NCBI GenBank assembly: GCA_947379865.1
Contig: CANCOY010000008.1
Span: forward strand, 1 to 49,810
Source: Acetobacteraceae bacterium
GTDB taxonomy: Bacteria > Pseudomonadota > Alphaproteobacteria > Zavarziniales > Zavarziniaceae
Reading direction: 5' to 3'
Length of the DNA: 49,810 bases
The notes under the pieces were generated by a model, which worked only from the letters and a program-made list of their open reading frames with translations, was not told where the DNA came from and ran no database searches. Within the stretch, counting starts at the first letter, position 1. Every line of letters begins with the position of its first letter. The translations under genes were made by a program, and so were the position numbers. Shown one piece after another: positions 23,677 through 32,573 of the stretch.

Positions 23677-26301
23677 ATGCGCAAGGTTGCAATTGGCATC
23701 CTGACCGTGGGTCTGATCATTGGCGGCAATGTCGCCATCTGGGCAGGCCTGAACCGTCCGGAGACGACAAAGTCATGGACGGGAGGCGCCATAAATGGCG
23801 TTTCGTTCAGCCCTTATTCGGCGAACGAGAGCCCGATGGAGGACCGTCACCCCTCCGCCGAGGAAATCACTGCTGACCTGCGGGTGGTTGCCCCCATGGT
23901 CAAGAGTGTCCGTACCTATTCATCCACCGACGGCCTGGACCGCATCGCGCCCCTGGCGCGCCGCGAAGGCCTGGCGGTCACCGCAGGTGCCTGGGTGGAT
24001 ACCCGCACCGAGCGGAACGCCACCGAGATCGCCAGCGTGATCAAGGTCGCCAACGCCAACCGCAATGTCATCCGCATCATGGTTGGCAACGAGGCCGTGC
24101 TGCGTGGCGACGTCACCGTGCCGCAGCTGATCGACTACATCCGCCAGGTCAAGCGCAAGGTGACCCAGCCGATTTCGACTGCCGAGCCCTGGCACGTCTG
24201 GCTGGCGCACCCGGAACTGGTGCGCGCGGTGGACTTCATCGCCGTCCACATCCTGCCCTATTGGGAAGGCGTGCCGGCCGAGGAAGCCATACCCTATATC
24301 CAGCGCCGCTATGACGAACTGGCCGCCGCCTATCCCAACAAGAAGATCGTGATCTCCGAAGTGGGCTGGCCGTCGGACGGGCGCATGCGCCAGGGTGCGG
24401 TGCCGACCCTTACCGCCCAGGGCGTCTTCCTGCGCGACTTCCTCAACCTCGCGCGTGAGCGGGGCTGGGACTACTACATCATGGAAGCGTTCGACCAACC
24501 CTGGAAACGCACCATCGAGGGCAGCGTCGGTGCCTATTGGGGCATCTGGGACGCCGACCGGCAGCCCAAGTTCCCCATGGCTGGTGCCATCAGCGAGGTG
24601 GCCGACTGGCCGAAGCTGGCTGCTGCCTCGTCGCTTCTGGCCTTCATTCCCCTGGCGATCTTCCTGTTTGCCGCGCGCAATCTGAAGTTCATGGGCCAGG
24701 TGTTTTATGGCTCGCTGATCCTGGTGGCCTCCAACGTCATCGTCTGGACCGGCTATTACGCCACGACACAATACCTGACGGCGCCGATGATCGCGGTATG
24801 GGGCGCACTGTCGCTTGGCCTTTTGTTCCTCCTCACCATGCTGATGAGCGAAGGTCTGGAGATCACCGAAGCCCTGTGGACACGGCGCTTCCGCCGCCAC
24901 TTCACGCCCTATCAGCTGGCGCCCGAGCAGGCGGCAGCCCGCCAGTGGCCCAAGGTGTCGCTGCACCTGCCGCTCTATAACGAGCCGCCGGAGATGGTCC
25001 AGAAGACCCTCGATGCGCTGGCCCGCCTTGATTACCCGGACTTTGAGGTTCTGGTGATCGACAACAACACCAAAGACCCTGCGGTCTGGCAGCCGGTGGA
25101 AACCTATTGCCAGAACCTTGGCCCCCGCTTCCGCTTCTTCCATCTGCCGGTCTGCCCGGGCTTCAAGGCTGGCGCCCTGAACTTCGGCATCGAGCAGACG
25201 GCAAAGGATGTGGCGATTGTCGGCGTGATCGACAGCGACTACATCGTGTCGCCCGACTGGCTGAAGGCCACGATCCCCTACTTTGACGAGACGGCGGTCG
25301 GCTTTGTCCAGGCGCCCCAGGATCACCATGACTGGCAGGACGATGCCTTCAAGGAAATGATCAACTGGGAATATGCCGGCTTCTTCAACATCGGCATGGT
25401 GCTGCGCAACGAGCGTGATGCCATCATCCAGCACGGCACCATGACGCTGATCCGCAAGGAAGCCATGGACCGTGACGGCAACTGGGCCACCTGGTGCATC
25501 TGCGAAGATGCCGAGATGGGCCTGCGCCTGATGCATGGCGGCTGGAAGTCGGTCTACATCAACCATCCCTTCGGCCGTGGCGTTACGCCCGACAGCTTTG
25601 GTGGTTACAAGAGCCAGCGCTTCCGCTGGGCCTATGGTGCCATCCAGATCCTGCGTCGCCACTGGCGCTGGATGCTGCCCGGCAAGTCCCAGAAGCTTTC
25701 GGCCGGCCAGCGTTATCATTTCGTGACCGGCTGGGCGCCGTGGTTTGCCGATGCCCTGAACCTGCTGTTTGCCGTCTCGGCGATTGCCTGGAGTGTTGGT
25801 CTTGTGGTTGCGCCCAAGATCTTCGACTTCCCCGTAACCCTGTTCGTGGTACCGACGATTGCCATCTTTGGCTTCAAGATTGCCTATACCCTCAGCCTCT
25901 ATCGCGCCAAGGTGCCCTGCACCTTCCGCCAGAGCATGGGGGCGGCGCTTGCGGGCCTGGCACTGACCTTCACGGTTGGCAAGGCCGTGATCCTTGGCCT
26001 GTTCACCAAGTCCAAGCCGTTCATGCGCACGCCCAAGATGGAGAACAAGCCCGCCCTGCTGCGCGGTTTCGCCCAGGCCTGGGAAGAGACCGTGCTCACT
26101 CTCGGGCTCTGGGCTTCGGCCGCTGCCGTTGCCCTCACCTACGGCAACGACGACAGGACCGCCTATATCTGGGCAGCCGTGCTGGTGGTGCAGTCGGTCC
26201 CGTTCTTTGCGGCTCTGGTCGTCTCGATGGTCAGCGCGATGCCAACGGTGGACTTGGTCGCCCGCCTCCGCCGGCGTGCGCTTCGCCCCGCGGGGGAGTA
26301 A
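23677..26301 (+). CDS. GH17-GT2 fusion: membrane beta-glucan synthase/transglucosylase (NdvB-like)
   Basis: An 874-residue membrane protein with two catalytic parts. After an N-terminal membrane segment (about 4-25) comes a GH17-like domain (about 35-305) with acid/base Glu139 in VGNEAVLRGD and nucleophile Glu228 in ISEVGWPSDG. Three membrane segments (about 312-390) lead to a processive GT2 domain with NNTKD, D519xD521 (VIDSDY), E610-D611 (CEDAEMGLRL) and Q647RFRW, followed by more membrane segments. The predicted topology places GH17 in the periplasm and GT2 in the cytoplasm. Related fusions are linked to beta-1,3 (and 1,6) periplasmic glucan synthesis, as for Bradyrhizobium ndvB; the product here is not known. 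ATG 23677 has AAAGG six bases upstream. It heads a seven-gene rightward cluster. Confidence 0.88.
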   Translation: MRKVAIGILTVGLIIGGNVAIWAGLNRPETTKSWTGGAINGVSFSPYSANESPMEDRHPSAEEITADLRVVAPMVKSVRTYSSTDGLDRIAPLARREGLAVTAGAWVDTRTERNATEIASVIKVANANRNVIRIMVGNEAVLRGDVTVPQLIDYIRQVKRKVTQPISTAEPWHVWLAHPELVRAVDFIAVHILPYWEGVPAEEAIPYIQRRYDELAAAYPNKKIVISEVGWPSDGRMRQGAVPTLTAQGVFLRDFLNLARERGWDYYIMEAFDQPWKRTIEGSVGAYWGIWDADRQPKFPMAGAISEVADWPKLAAASSLLAFIPLAIFLFAARNLKFMGQVFYGSLILVASNVIVWTGYYATTQYLTAPMIAVWGALSLGLLFLLTMLMSEGLEITEALWTRRFRRHFTPYQLAPEQAAARQWPKVSLHLPLYNEPPEMVQKTLDALARLDYPDFEVLVIDNNTKDPAVWQPVETYCQNLGPRFRFFHLPVCPGFKAGALNFGIEQTAKDVAIVGVIDSDYIVSPDWLKATIPYFDETAVGFVQAPQDHHDWQDDAFKEMINWEYAGFFNIGMVLRNERDAIIQHGTMTLIRKEAMDRDGNWATWCICEDAEMGLRLMHGGWKSVYINHPFGRGVTPDSFGGYKSQRFRWAYGAIQILRRHWRWMLPGKSQKLSAGQRYHFVTGWAPWFADALNLLFAVSAIAWSVGLVVAPKIFDFPVTLFVVPTIAIFGFKIAYTLSLYRAKVPCTFRQSMGAALAGLALTFTVGKAVILGLFTKSKPFMRTPKMENKPALLRGFAQAWEETVLTLGLWASAAAVALTYGNDDRTAYIWAAVLVVQSVPFFAALVVSMVSAMPTVDLVARLRRRALRPAGE

Positions 26302-26307
26302 GCTCAG

Positions 26308-26339
26308 TTTGCCGGCGTCCCTGATGGGGCGCCGGCAAA
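26308..26339. terminator. Hairpin between the glucan synthase and the MprF-like gene
   Basis: TTTGCCGGCG (26308-26317) and CGCCGGCAAA (26330-26339) form a perfect 10-bp stem with a 12-base loop, starting seven bases after the upstream stop codon and ending 27 bases before the next start. No U-run follows. It may partially terminate or stabilise the upstream mRNA and so set different levels for the first gene. Confidence 0.45.
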
Positions 26340-26366
26340 TTCCGGATTTCCCAGCCTGGGCATGAC

Positions 26367-28937
26367 ATGAGCAACAAGTACCTGGAGCGGGCGAGCGCGC
26401 TCGTCGGCATCGGGGTTGTCGGATTGGCCCTCTGGGCCGTCCATCACGCCCTTGCGGCGGTGCAGCTCAAGGAAGTGATGGCCCAGCTGACGGCGCTGCC
26501 CACCACCTCCCTCGTCCTTGCCATCGGCCTTGCTGCCATCAGCTATTTTGGCCTGATCGGCTATGACATAACGGCACTGGCCCACGTCAAGCGGCGGCTG
26601 CCCTTCAGCCAGGTCGCCATCGCCTCCTTCGTTTCCTATGCCATTTCCAACAATGTCGGCCTGACCATGCTGACCGGCGGCTCCGTCCGCTACCGCATCT
26701 ATTCTGGTGCTGGCCTCACGGCCGGGGAGATCGGCACGGTTGTCTTTCTGTGCACGCTTACCTTCGGCCTGGGCGCAACGGTGATCGCCGGGGTGGTCCT
26801 GCTGATCGAGCCGGCATCAAACCTTGCGGCCATCCCCCTGCCCCTCTGGATGCTGCGTGGCAGCGGTGCAGCCATGCTGCTTGCAACAGCAGGCTATGTA
26901 ATCTGGACGCGGATGCGGGATGCACCGATCAGCATCCGGGGCTATTCCATTCCCCTGCCTTCGGCCAGCTTCACCGCGAGCCAGATCCTGCTCGCAACCC
27001 TCGATCTCGGTACGGCGGGGGCAATTCTGTGGATCCTGCTGCCCGAGAGCGTCGACATACCCTATGCCGGTTTTCTGGGCCTCTACATCATTGCAGTGGT
27101 GGCGGGCCTGCTCAGCCATGTGCCGGGGGGCCTGGGTGTCTTTGAGTCCGTTATCCTTCTTTTCATCGGCACCGAAGCAAATACCGGCGCCATCCTGGGC
27201 TCCCTGATTGCCTATCGGGCCGTCTACTACTTCCTGCCGCTGATCGTTGCTGCGCTTGTGCTTGCTGCCTATGAAATCCGACGGCAGCGCCGGGATCTGG
27301 CGGTGGCAGCAAAGGCCGTGACCGATGCCTTTGGCGGCTGGATGCCACGCCTTGCGGCCCAGGTCCTGTCGGTCATGGTGTTCCTTGCTGGCGTCATGCT
27401 GCTCTTCTCGGCGGCAACCCCGGTCGGGCGGGTGCGTGTTCACACGCTGACAGATGTCATGCCCCTGGCATTGGTAGAGACCGCTCATCTGGCGGCGGGT
27501 CTGGCGGGCTTTGGACTGCTCGTTCTGGCGCGCGGCCTGGCGCGACGCATCGACACCGCCTGGAGCCTCACCGGCGCACTCCTGGGCATTGGCCTCTGCG
27601 CGCTGCTGGTGAAGGGCGCCGAATGGGAGGAGGCCATCGTGATGGCCGTCATGCTGTTGGCCATTCTCCCGGCCCGTCGTGTCTTCTACCGGCGGGCAGC
27701 ACTTGCCGGACAGGCCTTCACAGCCCCCTGGATCCTTGCCATCAGCGCGGTAATGCTGGCGACCTTCTGGGTAGGCCTGTTCTCTTACAAGCATGTCGTC
27801 TACACGACAGAACTCTGGAGCCGCTTTGGCGCCGATGCCCAGTCGTCACGTGCGCTGCGCACTGGCGTGATGATTGCCCTGGCGGTCCTCGCCCTGCTAC
27901 TGACAAGGCGAACCAGGCCAAATACCGTGGACCCAAGCCCGGCCATGGATGACCATGTGGCCGCCACCGTCGCGGCACTGGTCGCCGCAGCCCCCCATGC
28001 CGATGCGCGCCTCGCCCTGATGGGGGACAAGTCGGTCCTGTTCAGTGACAGCGGCAAAAGCATGCTGATGTATGGCATGCATGGCCGGACCTGGATTGCC
28101 CTGGGCGACCCGATTGGCCCCAGCGAGGAATGGCCCGACCTGATCTGGCACTTCCGCGAGGCGGCAGACCAGCATAATGCCCGTATCGCGTTCCTTGGCC
28201 TGCGCCACGCCCAACTGCCCGTCTATCTGGATCTGGGTCTGGCCCTGACGAAACTTGGCGAGGAAGCCGTTGTCGACCTGACCCATTTCAGTCTTGAAGG
28301 CGCGGCCCGCCGCAGCCTGCGCCAGTCCAACGCCGAAGCGGTTGAAGCGGGGCTGACGGTGGAGATGATCCCTGCCTGTGATCAGGCAGGGTTACGGCCG
28401 GCGCTCAAGGCATTGTCAGCAGAATGGGTTGCCCGCCACGATGGCACCGAACCCGGTTTCATCTCGCCCCGCCTGGAAGACGGCAGCACCGCACAGCAGA
28501 CGGTCGCCGTCCTGCGCATGGCTGGAAAACTTGCTGGCTTTGCTACTCTGTTGGAGACGGGGTCACCGCACGAGGTCGCTGCCGACCCGTTGCGTCTTGC
28601 CGCCGATACCCCTCCCGCCGCCCATGACTTCCTGCTGACCCAGGCCATGCTCTGGGCCAAGGCACGCGGTCATCACTGGTTCAACCTGGGTCTGGCGCCA
28701 GCAACCGGCCGCGATACGCAGTCCATGCCAACCCAATGGGGCCGGTTTGCGGCCCTGCTACAGGGCCGTGGCGAGGCCAACACCCTTGCGACAAACCCTC
28801 GGTTGCAGAAAAACCGTTTCGCGCCTGAATGGCGGCCCCGCTGGCTGGCGGCCGAGGGCGGCCTGAACCTTATCCTAACCATTAATGCGCTAAGTGCCCT
28901 GGTCATGGGCCCCCCGACATCGGAGACAAGGAAATGA
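26367..28937 (+). CDS. MprF/LpiA-like phosphatidylglycerol aminoacyltransferase and flippase
   Basis: An 856-residue protein. The N-terminal half is a polytopic UPF0104-type flippase region (for example VSYAISNNVGLTMLTGGSVRYRIY and GLLSHVPGGLGVFESVILLF); further membrane segments run to about residue 510. The C-terminal part (about 525-850) matches the DUF2156/GNAT-like synthase domain (ALMGDKSVLFSDSGKSMLMYG, WIALGDPIGPSEEW, HWFNLGLAPATG). The family transfers Lys or Ala from aminoacyl-tRNA to phosphatidylglycerol and flips the product, lowering surface negative charge. The amino acid cannot be read from sequence. No acvB-type hydrolase, the rhizobial lpiA partner, is adjacent. Start ATG 26367 has only a weak ribosome site. 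It overlaps the next gene by ATGA, so the two are coupled. Confidence 0.9.
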   Translation: MSNKYLERASALVGIGVVGLALWAVHHALAAVQLKEVMAQLTALPTTSLVLAIGLAAISYFGLIGYDITALAHVKRRLPFSQVAIASFVSYAISNNVGLTMLTGGSVRYRIYSGAGLTAGEIGTVVFLCTLTFGLGATVIAGVVLLIEPASNLAAIPLPLWMLRGSGAAMLLATAGYVIWTRMRDAPISIRGYSIPLPSASFTASQILLATLDLGTAGAILWILLPESVDIPYAGFLGLYIIAVVAGLLSHVPGGLGVFESVILLFIGTEANTGAILGSLIAYRAVYYFLPLIVAALVLAAYEIRRQRRDLAVAAKAVTDAFGGWMPRLAAQVLSVMVFLAGVMLLFSAATPVGRVRVHTLTDVMPLALVETAHLAAGLAGFGLLVLARGLARRIDTAWSLTGALLGIGLCALLVKGAEWEEAIVMAVMLLAILPARRVFYRRAALAGQAFTAPWILAISAVMLATFWVGLFSYKHVVYTTELWSRFGADAQSSRALRTGVMIALAVLALLLTRRTRPNTVDPSPAMDDHVAATVAALVAAAPHADARLALMGDKSVLFSDSGKSMLMYGMHGRTWIALGDPIGPSEEWPDLIWHFREAADQHNARIAFLGLRHAQLPVYLDLGLALTKLGEEAVVDLTHFSLEGAARRSLRQSNAEAVEAGLTVEMIPACDQAGLRPALKALSAEWVARHDGTEPGFISPRLEDGSTAQQTVAVLRMAGKLAGFATLLETGSPHEVAADPLRLAADTPPAAHDFLLTQAMLWAKARGHHWFNLGLAPATGRDTQSMPTQWGRFAALLQGRGEANTLATNPRLQKNRFAPEWRPRWLAAEGGLNLILTINALSALVMGPPTSETRK

Positions 28938-29932
28938 CGTCCGTGGAAGCGCATGACGCCGAGGCAGAGGCGCCGTACCTGCCAGCGTGGGTACGCGTGG
29001 CAGTGGTCATTCCCTGCTACAACGAAGAGCACACCATTGCCGACACGGTGGCTGGCTTTCGCAAGGTTCTGCCCGGCGCGGCCATCCATGTGTACGACAA
29101 CAACAGCCGGGACCGCACCATCGAGATCGCCCGCGCGGCCGGCGCACAGGTGCAGAGTGAGCCGCTTCAGGGCAAGGGCAATGTGGTGCGCCGCATGTTC
29201 GCCGATGTCGATGCCGACATCTATGTGATGATCGACGGCGACAATACCTATGACGCCCCAAGCGCCCCCCGCTTGATCGCCAAGCTGTGGAACGAGCAAT
29301 TGGACATGGTCGTTGGCAGCCGCAAGGAGACGGCGCAAGAGGCTTACCGCCCCGGGCACCGCTTTGGTAACCGTCTGTTGACCGGCTGTGTCGCCTCGAT
29401 CTTCGGCAACCGCTTTGGCGACATGCTGTCAGGCTACAGGGTGTTTTCCCGGCGCTTTGTGAAGTCGTTCCCGGCGCTTTCTGCCGGCTTCGAGACCGAG
29501 ACAGAATTGACCGTGCACGCCCTGCAGCTTCGCATGCCCGTGGCAGAAGTTCCGACGCCCTATTATTCGCGTCCTGAAGGATCGGTCAGCAAACTCTCGA
29601 CTTACCGGGATGGCTTCCGGATCCTCCGCATGATCGCCATCCTCTTCAAGGAGGAGCGCCCCCTCGTCTTTTTCAGCCTTGTTGCGGCGGCGCTGGGTCT
29701 TGTCTCGGTGGCCCTTGGCACGCCGATCATTCTTGAGTTCATGCACACTGGCCTTGTGCCACGCTTCCCGACGGCGCTGCTTGCCGCCTCGGTCATGTTG
29801 CTTGCCTTCCTTGCCCTCGTCTGTGGCCTGGTGCTGGACACGGTCACGCGCGGGCGCCGCGAGACGAAGCGCCTGCACTATCTGCAGATTGCAGCGCCTG
29901 GCCTCACACTCAATCGCAATGACCGATTCTGA
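28934..29932 (+). CDS. GT2 glycosyltransferase, DPM1/ArnC-like, with two C-terminal membrane segments
   Basis: A 332-residue family 2 glycosyltransferase. The GT-A domain (about 20-240) has VAVVIPCYNEEHTIADTV, DNNSRDRT, and the metal-binding D101-G-D103 (MIDGDNTYD). LSGYRVFSRRFVKSFP follows. Two membrane segments lie at about 248-270 and 283-306. This layout is that of polyprenyl-phosphate sugar transferases (DPM1-like, ArnC/GtrB-like), which make lipid-linked sugars at the cytoplasmic face. The sugar and lipid acceptor are unknown. It overlaps the MprF-like gene by four bases and precedes a small secreted protein by 16 bases, so it probably acts with the glucan synthase and exporter (inference). 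Confidence 0.9.
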   Translation: MTSVEAHDAEAEAPYLPAWVRVAVVIPCYNEEHTIADTVAGFRKVLPGAAIHVYDNNSRDRTIEIARAAGAQVQSEPLQGKGNVVRRMFADVDADIYVMIDGDNTYDAPSAPRLIAKLWNEQLDMVVGSRKETAQEAYRPGHRFGNRLLTGCVASIFGNRFGDMLSGYRVFSRRFVKSFPALSAGFETETELTVHALQLRMPVAEVPTPYYSRPEGSVSKLSTYRDGFRILRMIAILFKEERPLVFFSLVAAALGLVSVALGTPIILEFMHTGLVPRFPTALLAASVMLLAFLALVCGLVLDTVTRGRRETKRLHYLQIAAPGLTLNRNDRF

Positions 29933-29948
29933 AATGGAGACCTTCCTG

Positions 29949-30260
29949 ATGTTGAAGACGCTGCCTCTTGCCCGGCCTGTGCTGCTCGCCCTTGGCCTGA
30001 CCCTTGCAACAGCCGGCATGGCGCAGGCCCAGGAAACCCTCGACACCATCCCGCGCGACTATGGTGGACGCGATACCAGCTGGCAGATCGACTGCTTCCA
30101 GAACGGCCAGAAGATCATTTCCGAGCGTAACCTGATCATTGACGAACTGCCGGCCGTCGCGAACCAGCCAGGCTATCGCTATGGCTTCTTCACGAAAGAC
30201 CGCAAACGCGTCAACATTGAAACAGCCGCGACCAGTGTCTGCATTGTGAAGCAGATGTAA
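29949..30260 (+). CDS. Small secreted protein of unknown function, two cysteines
   Basis: A 103-residue protein starting at ATG 29949 with GGAGA eight bases upstream; in-frame ATGs at 29919 and 29934 have poorer context. Residues 1-27 are a clear Sec signal peptide (hydrophobic LLALGLTLATAGMAQA), with likely cleavage after AQA. The mature part is about 76 residues with Cys49 and Cys98, probably disulfide-bonded in the periplasm, and a DYGGRDTSWQIDCF segment. I recognise no family. It lies 16 bases after the glycosyltransferase and one base before the HlyD gene, so it is embedded in the cluster and could be a periplasmic accessory of the export complex. Confidence 0.8.
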   Translation: MLKTLPLARPVLLALGLTLATAGMAQAQETLDTIPRDYGGRDTSWQIDCFQNGQKIISERNLIIDELPAVANQPGYRYGFFTKDRKRVNIETAATSVCIVKQM

Positions 30261-30261
30261 C

Positions 30262-31314
30262 GTGACCGATAAAGCCCGCAGCATGTTCCGCAGGATCGGC
30301 CTGCTGGCCGCAGCCCTTGTGGCGGCGGCCTCTCTCTACTGGTTTATGGTTGGCCGTGGGCCGACGGTTGAGGTGGTTCACCCAAGCCGAGGGCCTGTGG
30401 TGGCTGCGGTCTATGCGACAGGCTCGGTGGAGCCGGTGACCTGGGCACGCCTTGGCCCGACCATTCGTGGGCGCATTGTTTCCTATCCGGTGCATGAAGG
30501 CAGCCGTATTGCCGCGGGTGATCTCATCGCCCAGTTGGACGCCTCGGAACCTCAGGCGACCGTCACCAAGCTGGAGGCGGAACTTGACCTGAGACGGCGG
30601 GCGCTGAAGCGGATTGAGCCCCTCGGCCGCCGGGACTTTGCCACCACCGCAGCGGTGGAACAGGCCCAAAGCGCATTGGCCCAGGGTGAGGCCGACCTTG
30701 CGGTTGCTCGCAAGCGCCTGGCCGACCTGTCGATCAGGGCGCCCTTCAACGGCACGATCATGCGCAAGGACTTTGAGGTTGGCGACCTGCCGGGTCAGGA
30801 CAATACGCTGGTCTGGCTGGCGGGGGACGACGGCCTGTGGATCACCGCTGACGTCGACGAAGAAGACATTCCCCGCCTGACCATTGGCCAGGAAACCCTG
30901 ATCAAGGCCGACGCCTTTCCCGGACAGGCCTTTCAGGCCCACCTTGACGTGATCACGCCAAAGGGCGATCCCGTCGAGAAAAGCTATCGCGTGCGTGTCC
31001 GCCTGCCTGCCGATACGGTGCTGAAGGTCGGCATGACGGTTGAGATCAATGTGATCACCGACAAACGCGACGATGTCATGCTGGTGCCCACAGCGGCACT
31101 TGCAGAGGGCCGTCTGTGGGTGGTGCGCGACGGCAGGGCACGCCTGATCCCGGTTGAGACCGGCGTACGCGGCACCGACAAGGCCGAGGTGCGCTCTGGC
31201 GTTTCCCCGGACGAGGATATCATCCTGGTACCACCCAAAGTCCTTGCCGATGGTACCCGTGTCCATGCCGTTGAAGCGGCCGTTCGGGCGCCCATTCCCA
31301 CGGCGCCCAGATGA
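30262..31314 (+). CDS. HlyD-family periplasmic adaptor of an ABC exporter (DevB/MacA-like)
   Basis: A 350-residue membrane fusion protein: N-terminal membrane anchor (about 10-29), beta-barrel and lipoyl halves (ATGSVEPVTWARLGPTIRGRI, VHEGSRIAAGDLIAQLD and ADLSIRAPFNGTIMRKDFEVGD), a short helical hairpin between them (about 96-155), and a barrel domain ending in a membrane-proximal region (LPADTVLKVGMTVEINVIT; VPTAALAEGRLWVVRDG). It links an inner membrane ABC transporter to an outer membrane channel. The start is GTG 30262, one base after the preceding stop; ATG 30283 would shorten it by seven residues. Its stop overlaps the permease start by ATGA. No TolC-like gene is in the window. Confidence 0.9.
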   Translation: MTDKARSMFRRIGLLAAALVAAASLYWFMVGRGPTVEVVHPSRGPVVAAVYATGSVEPVTWARLGPTIRGRIVSYPVHEGSRIAAGDLIAQLDASEPQATVTKLEAELDLRRRALKRIEPLGRRDFATTAAVEQAQSALAQGEADLAVARKRLADLSIRAPFNGTIMRKDFEVGDLPGQDNTLVWLAGDDGLWITADVDEEDIPRLTIGQETLIKADAFPGQAFQAHLDVITPKGDPVEKSYRVRVRLPADTVLKVGMTVEINVITDKRDDVMLVPTAALAEGRLWVVRDGRARLIPVETGVRGTDKAEVRSGVSPDEDIILVPPKVLADGTRVHAVEAAVRAPIPTAPR

Positions 31315-32573
31315 GGACGCTTGGCCTGTTCGCAGGCATCGCCCTCACCCACCTGCGCCACCGGCGGCGCCAGACGCTGGTCTCGGTTCTCGGCGTCGCC
31401 ATCGGCGTGGGGTTTTCCATTGCCATGGCGGCGCTGATGCAGGGCTTCCAGCAGTTCTTCATCGACCGGATCATCAACGCAGCCCCCCATGTGGTGATGT
31501 ATGATGATTATCGCGATCCGCCGGCCCAGCCCGTAAGCCGGGTATATGGCGATGCGACGGTCGAGATCAGCGGGCTCAAGCCATTACGGGAACGCCGGGG
31601 CATAAAGGATGCGCGGGCCGCCATCGCTGCCCTTGAAACACGGCCGGGCATTGCCGTGGCCCCCGTTCTATCCGGTCCCCTTATCCTCTCTTACGGCGCC
31701 AAGGACCTGTCGATCAGCGTGATCGGGATCGATCCCGAGCGGGAGGTGCGCGTTACCACCCTTGCCAATGACATGGTGGAGGGCTCCCTCGCCCTGCTGC
31801 GCACCAATCCCAATGGCATTGTGGTTGGCAGCGGCCTGATGAAGAAACTTGGCCTGCGGATGGGACAACAGGTGACCGCCGCCTCCCCCACCGGTTCGCC
31901 CATTTCAATGAAGGTGGTGGGACGCTTCGAGACCGGCCTTGCCGCAGTTGATCAGGGCACCGCCTATGTGTTGCTGAAAAAGGCCCAGATCCTGCAGGAC
32001 CAGCCAGACGCCATCAACCAGATCCGCGTTCGCCTGGCCGACGTTGCCCTTGCCTCTGATACCGCCAAGTCGATCGAACGCCAGTTCGGCTATCGCACCG
32101 AAAGCTGGGAAGAAACCAACAGCAATGTGCTGTCCATCTTCGTGGTTCAGAACTCCATCATGTTCTCGACCGTTGGCGCCATTCTGCTGGTTGCTGCCTT
32201 TGGCATCTACAACATCATCTCGACCGTGGTCTATGAAAAGGCGCGCGACATTGCCATTCTGAAATCCATGGGGTTCCGCGAAGGCGACGTCCGCCTGATT
32301 TTTGTTCTTGAAGGGGCACTTGTGGGCCTGATTGGCGCGCTGGCAGGCTGGGCGCTGGGCTATCTGCTGACCAAGCTGCTGGGCATAATTCCCCTGCCCG
32401 GCCAGGGCGGCATGATCCGCCGGCCAACAAGTGGCTTTATTCTTTATGAAAGCTTCACCCACTATCTGGTGTCAGGTGGCTTTGCCATGGTAGCCGCCGT
32501 TGCCGCCGGGTTCATTCCGGCACGCAAGGCCGCCCGCCTCGACCCCGTGGAGATCATCCGTGGCGGCGTCTGA
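31311..32573 (+). CDS. FtsX-family ABC exporter permease (DevC/MacB-like)
   Basis: A 420-residue permease with one N-terminal membrane segment (about 21-43, QTLVSVLGVAIGVGFSIAMAAL), a large periplasmic MacB-type domain (about 50-275), and three C-terminal segments of the FtsX fold (SIMFSTVGAILLVAAFGIYNI; LIFVLEGALVGLIGALAGWALGYL; FAMVAAVAAGFIPARKAA). The end LDPVEIIRGG is characteristic of LolC/MacB/DevC permeases. Such transporters extrude lipids, lipoproteins or peptides by mechanotransmission. It overlaps the HlyD gene by four bases and the ATPase start by 14 bases. In order (adaptor, permease, ATPase) it matches cyanobacterial devBCA, a glycolipid exporter; substrate is not determined here. 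Confidence 0.92.
   Translation: MRTLGLFAGIALTHLRHRRRQTLVSVLGVAIGVGFSIAMAALMQGFQQFFIDRIINAAPHVVMYDDYRDPPAQPVSRVYGDATVEISGLKPLRERRGIKDARAAIAALETRPGIAVAPVLSGPLILSYGAKDLSISVIGIDPEREVRVTTLANDMVEGSLALLRTNPNGIVVGSGLMKKLGLRMGQQVTAASPTGSPISMKVVGRFETGLAAVDQGTAYVLLKKAQILQDQPDAINQIRVRLADVALASDTAKSIERQFGYRTESWEETNSNVLSIFVVQNSIMFSTVGAILLVAAFGIYNIISTVVYEKARDIAILKSMGFREGDVRLIFVLEGALVGLIGALAGWALGYLLTKLLGIIPLPGQGGMIRRPTSGFILYESFTHYLVSGGFAMVAAVAAGFIPARKAARLDPVEIIRGGV

Noticed and set aside
23920..25719. 599-codon frame antisense to the glucan synthase gene
   Set aside because: Shadow of a GC-rich gene; the sense strand has full GH17 and GT2 motifs.
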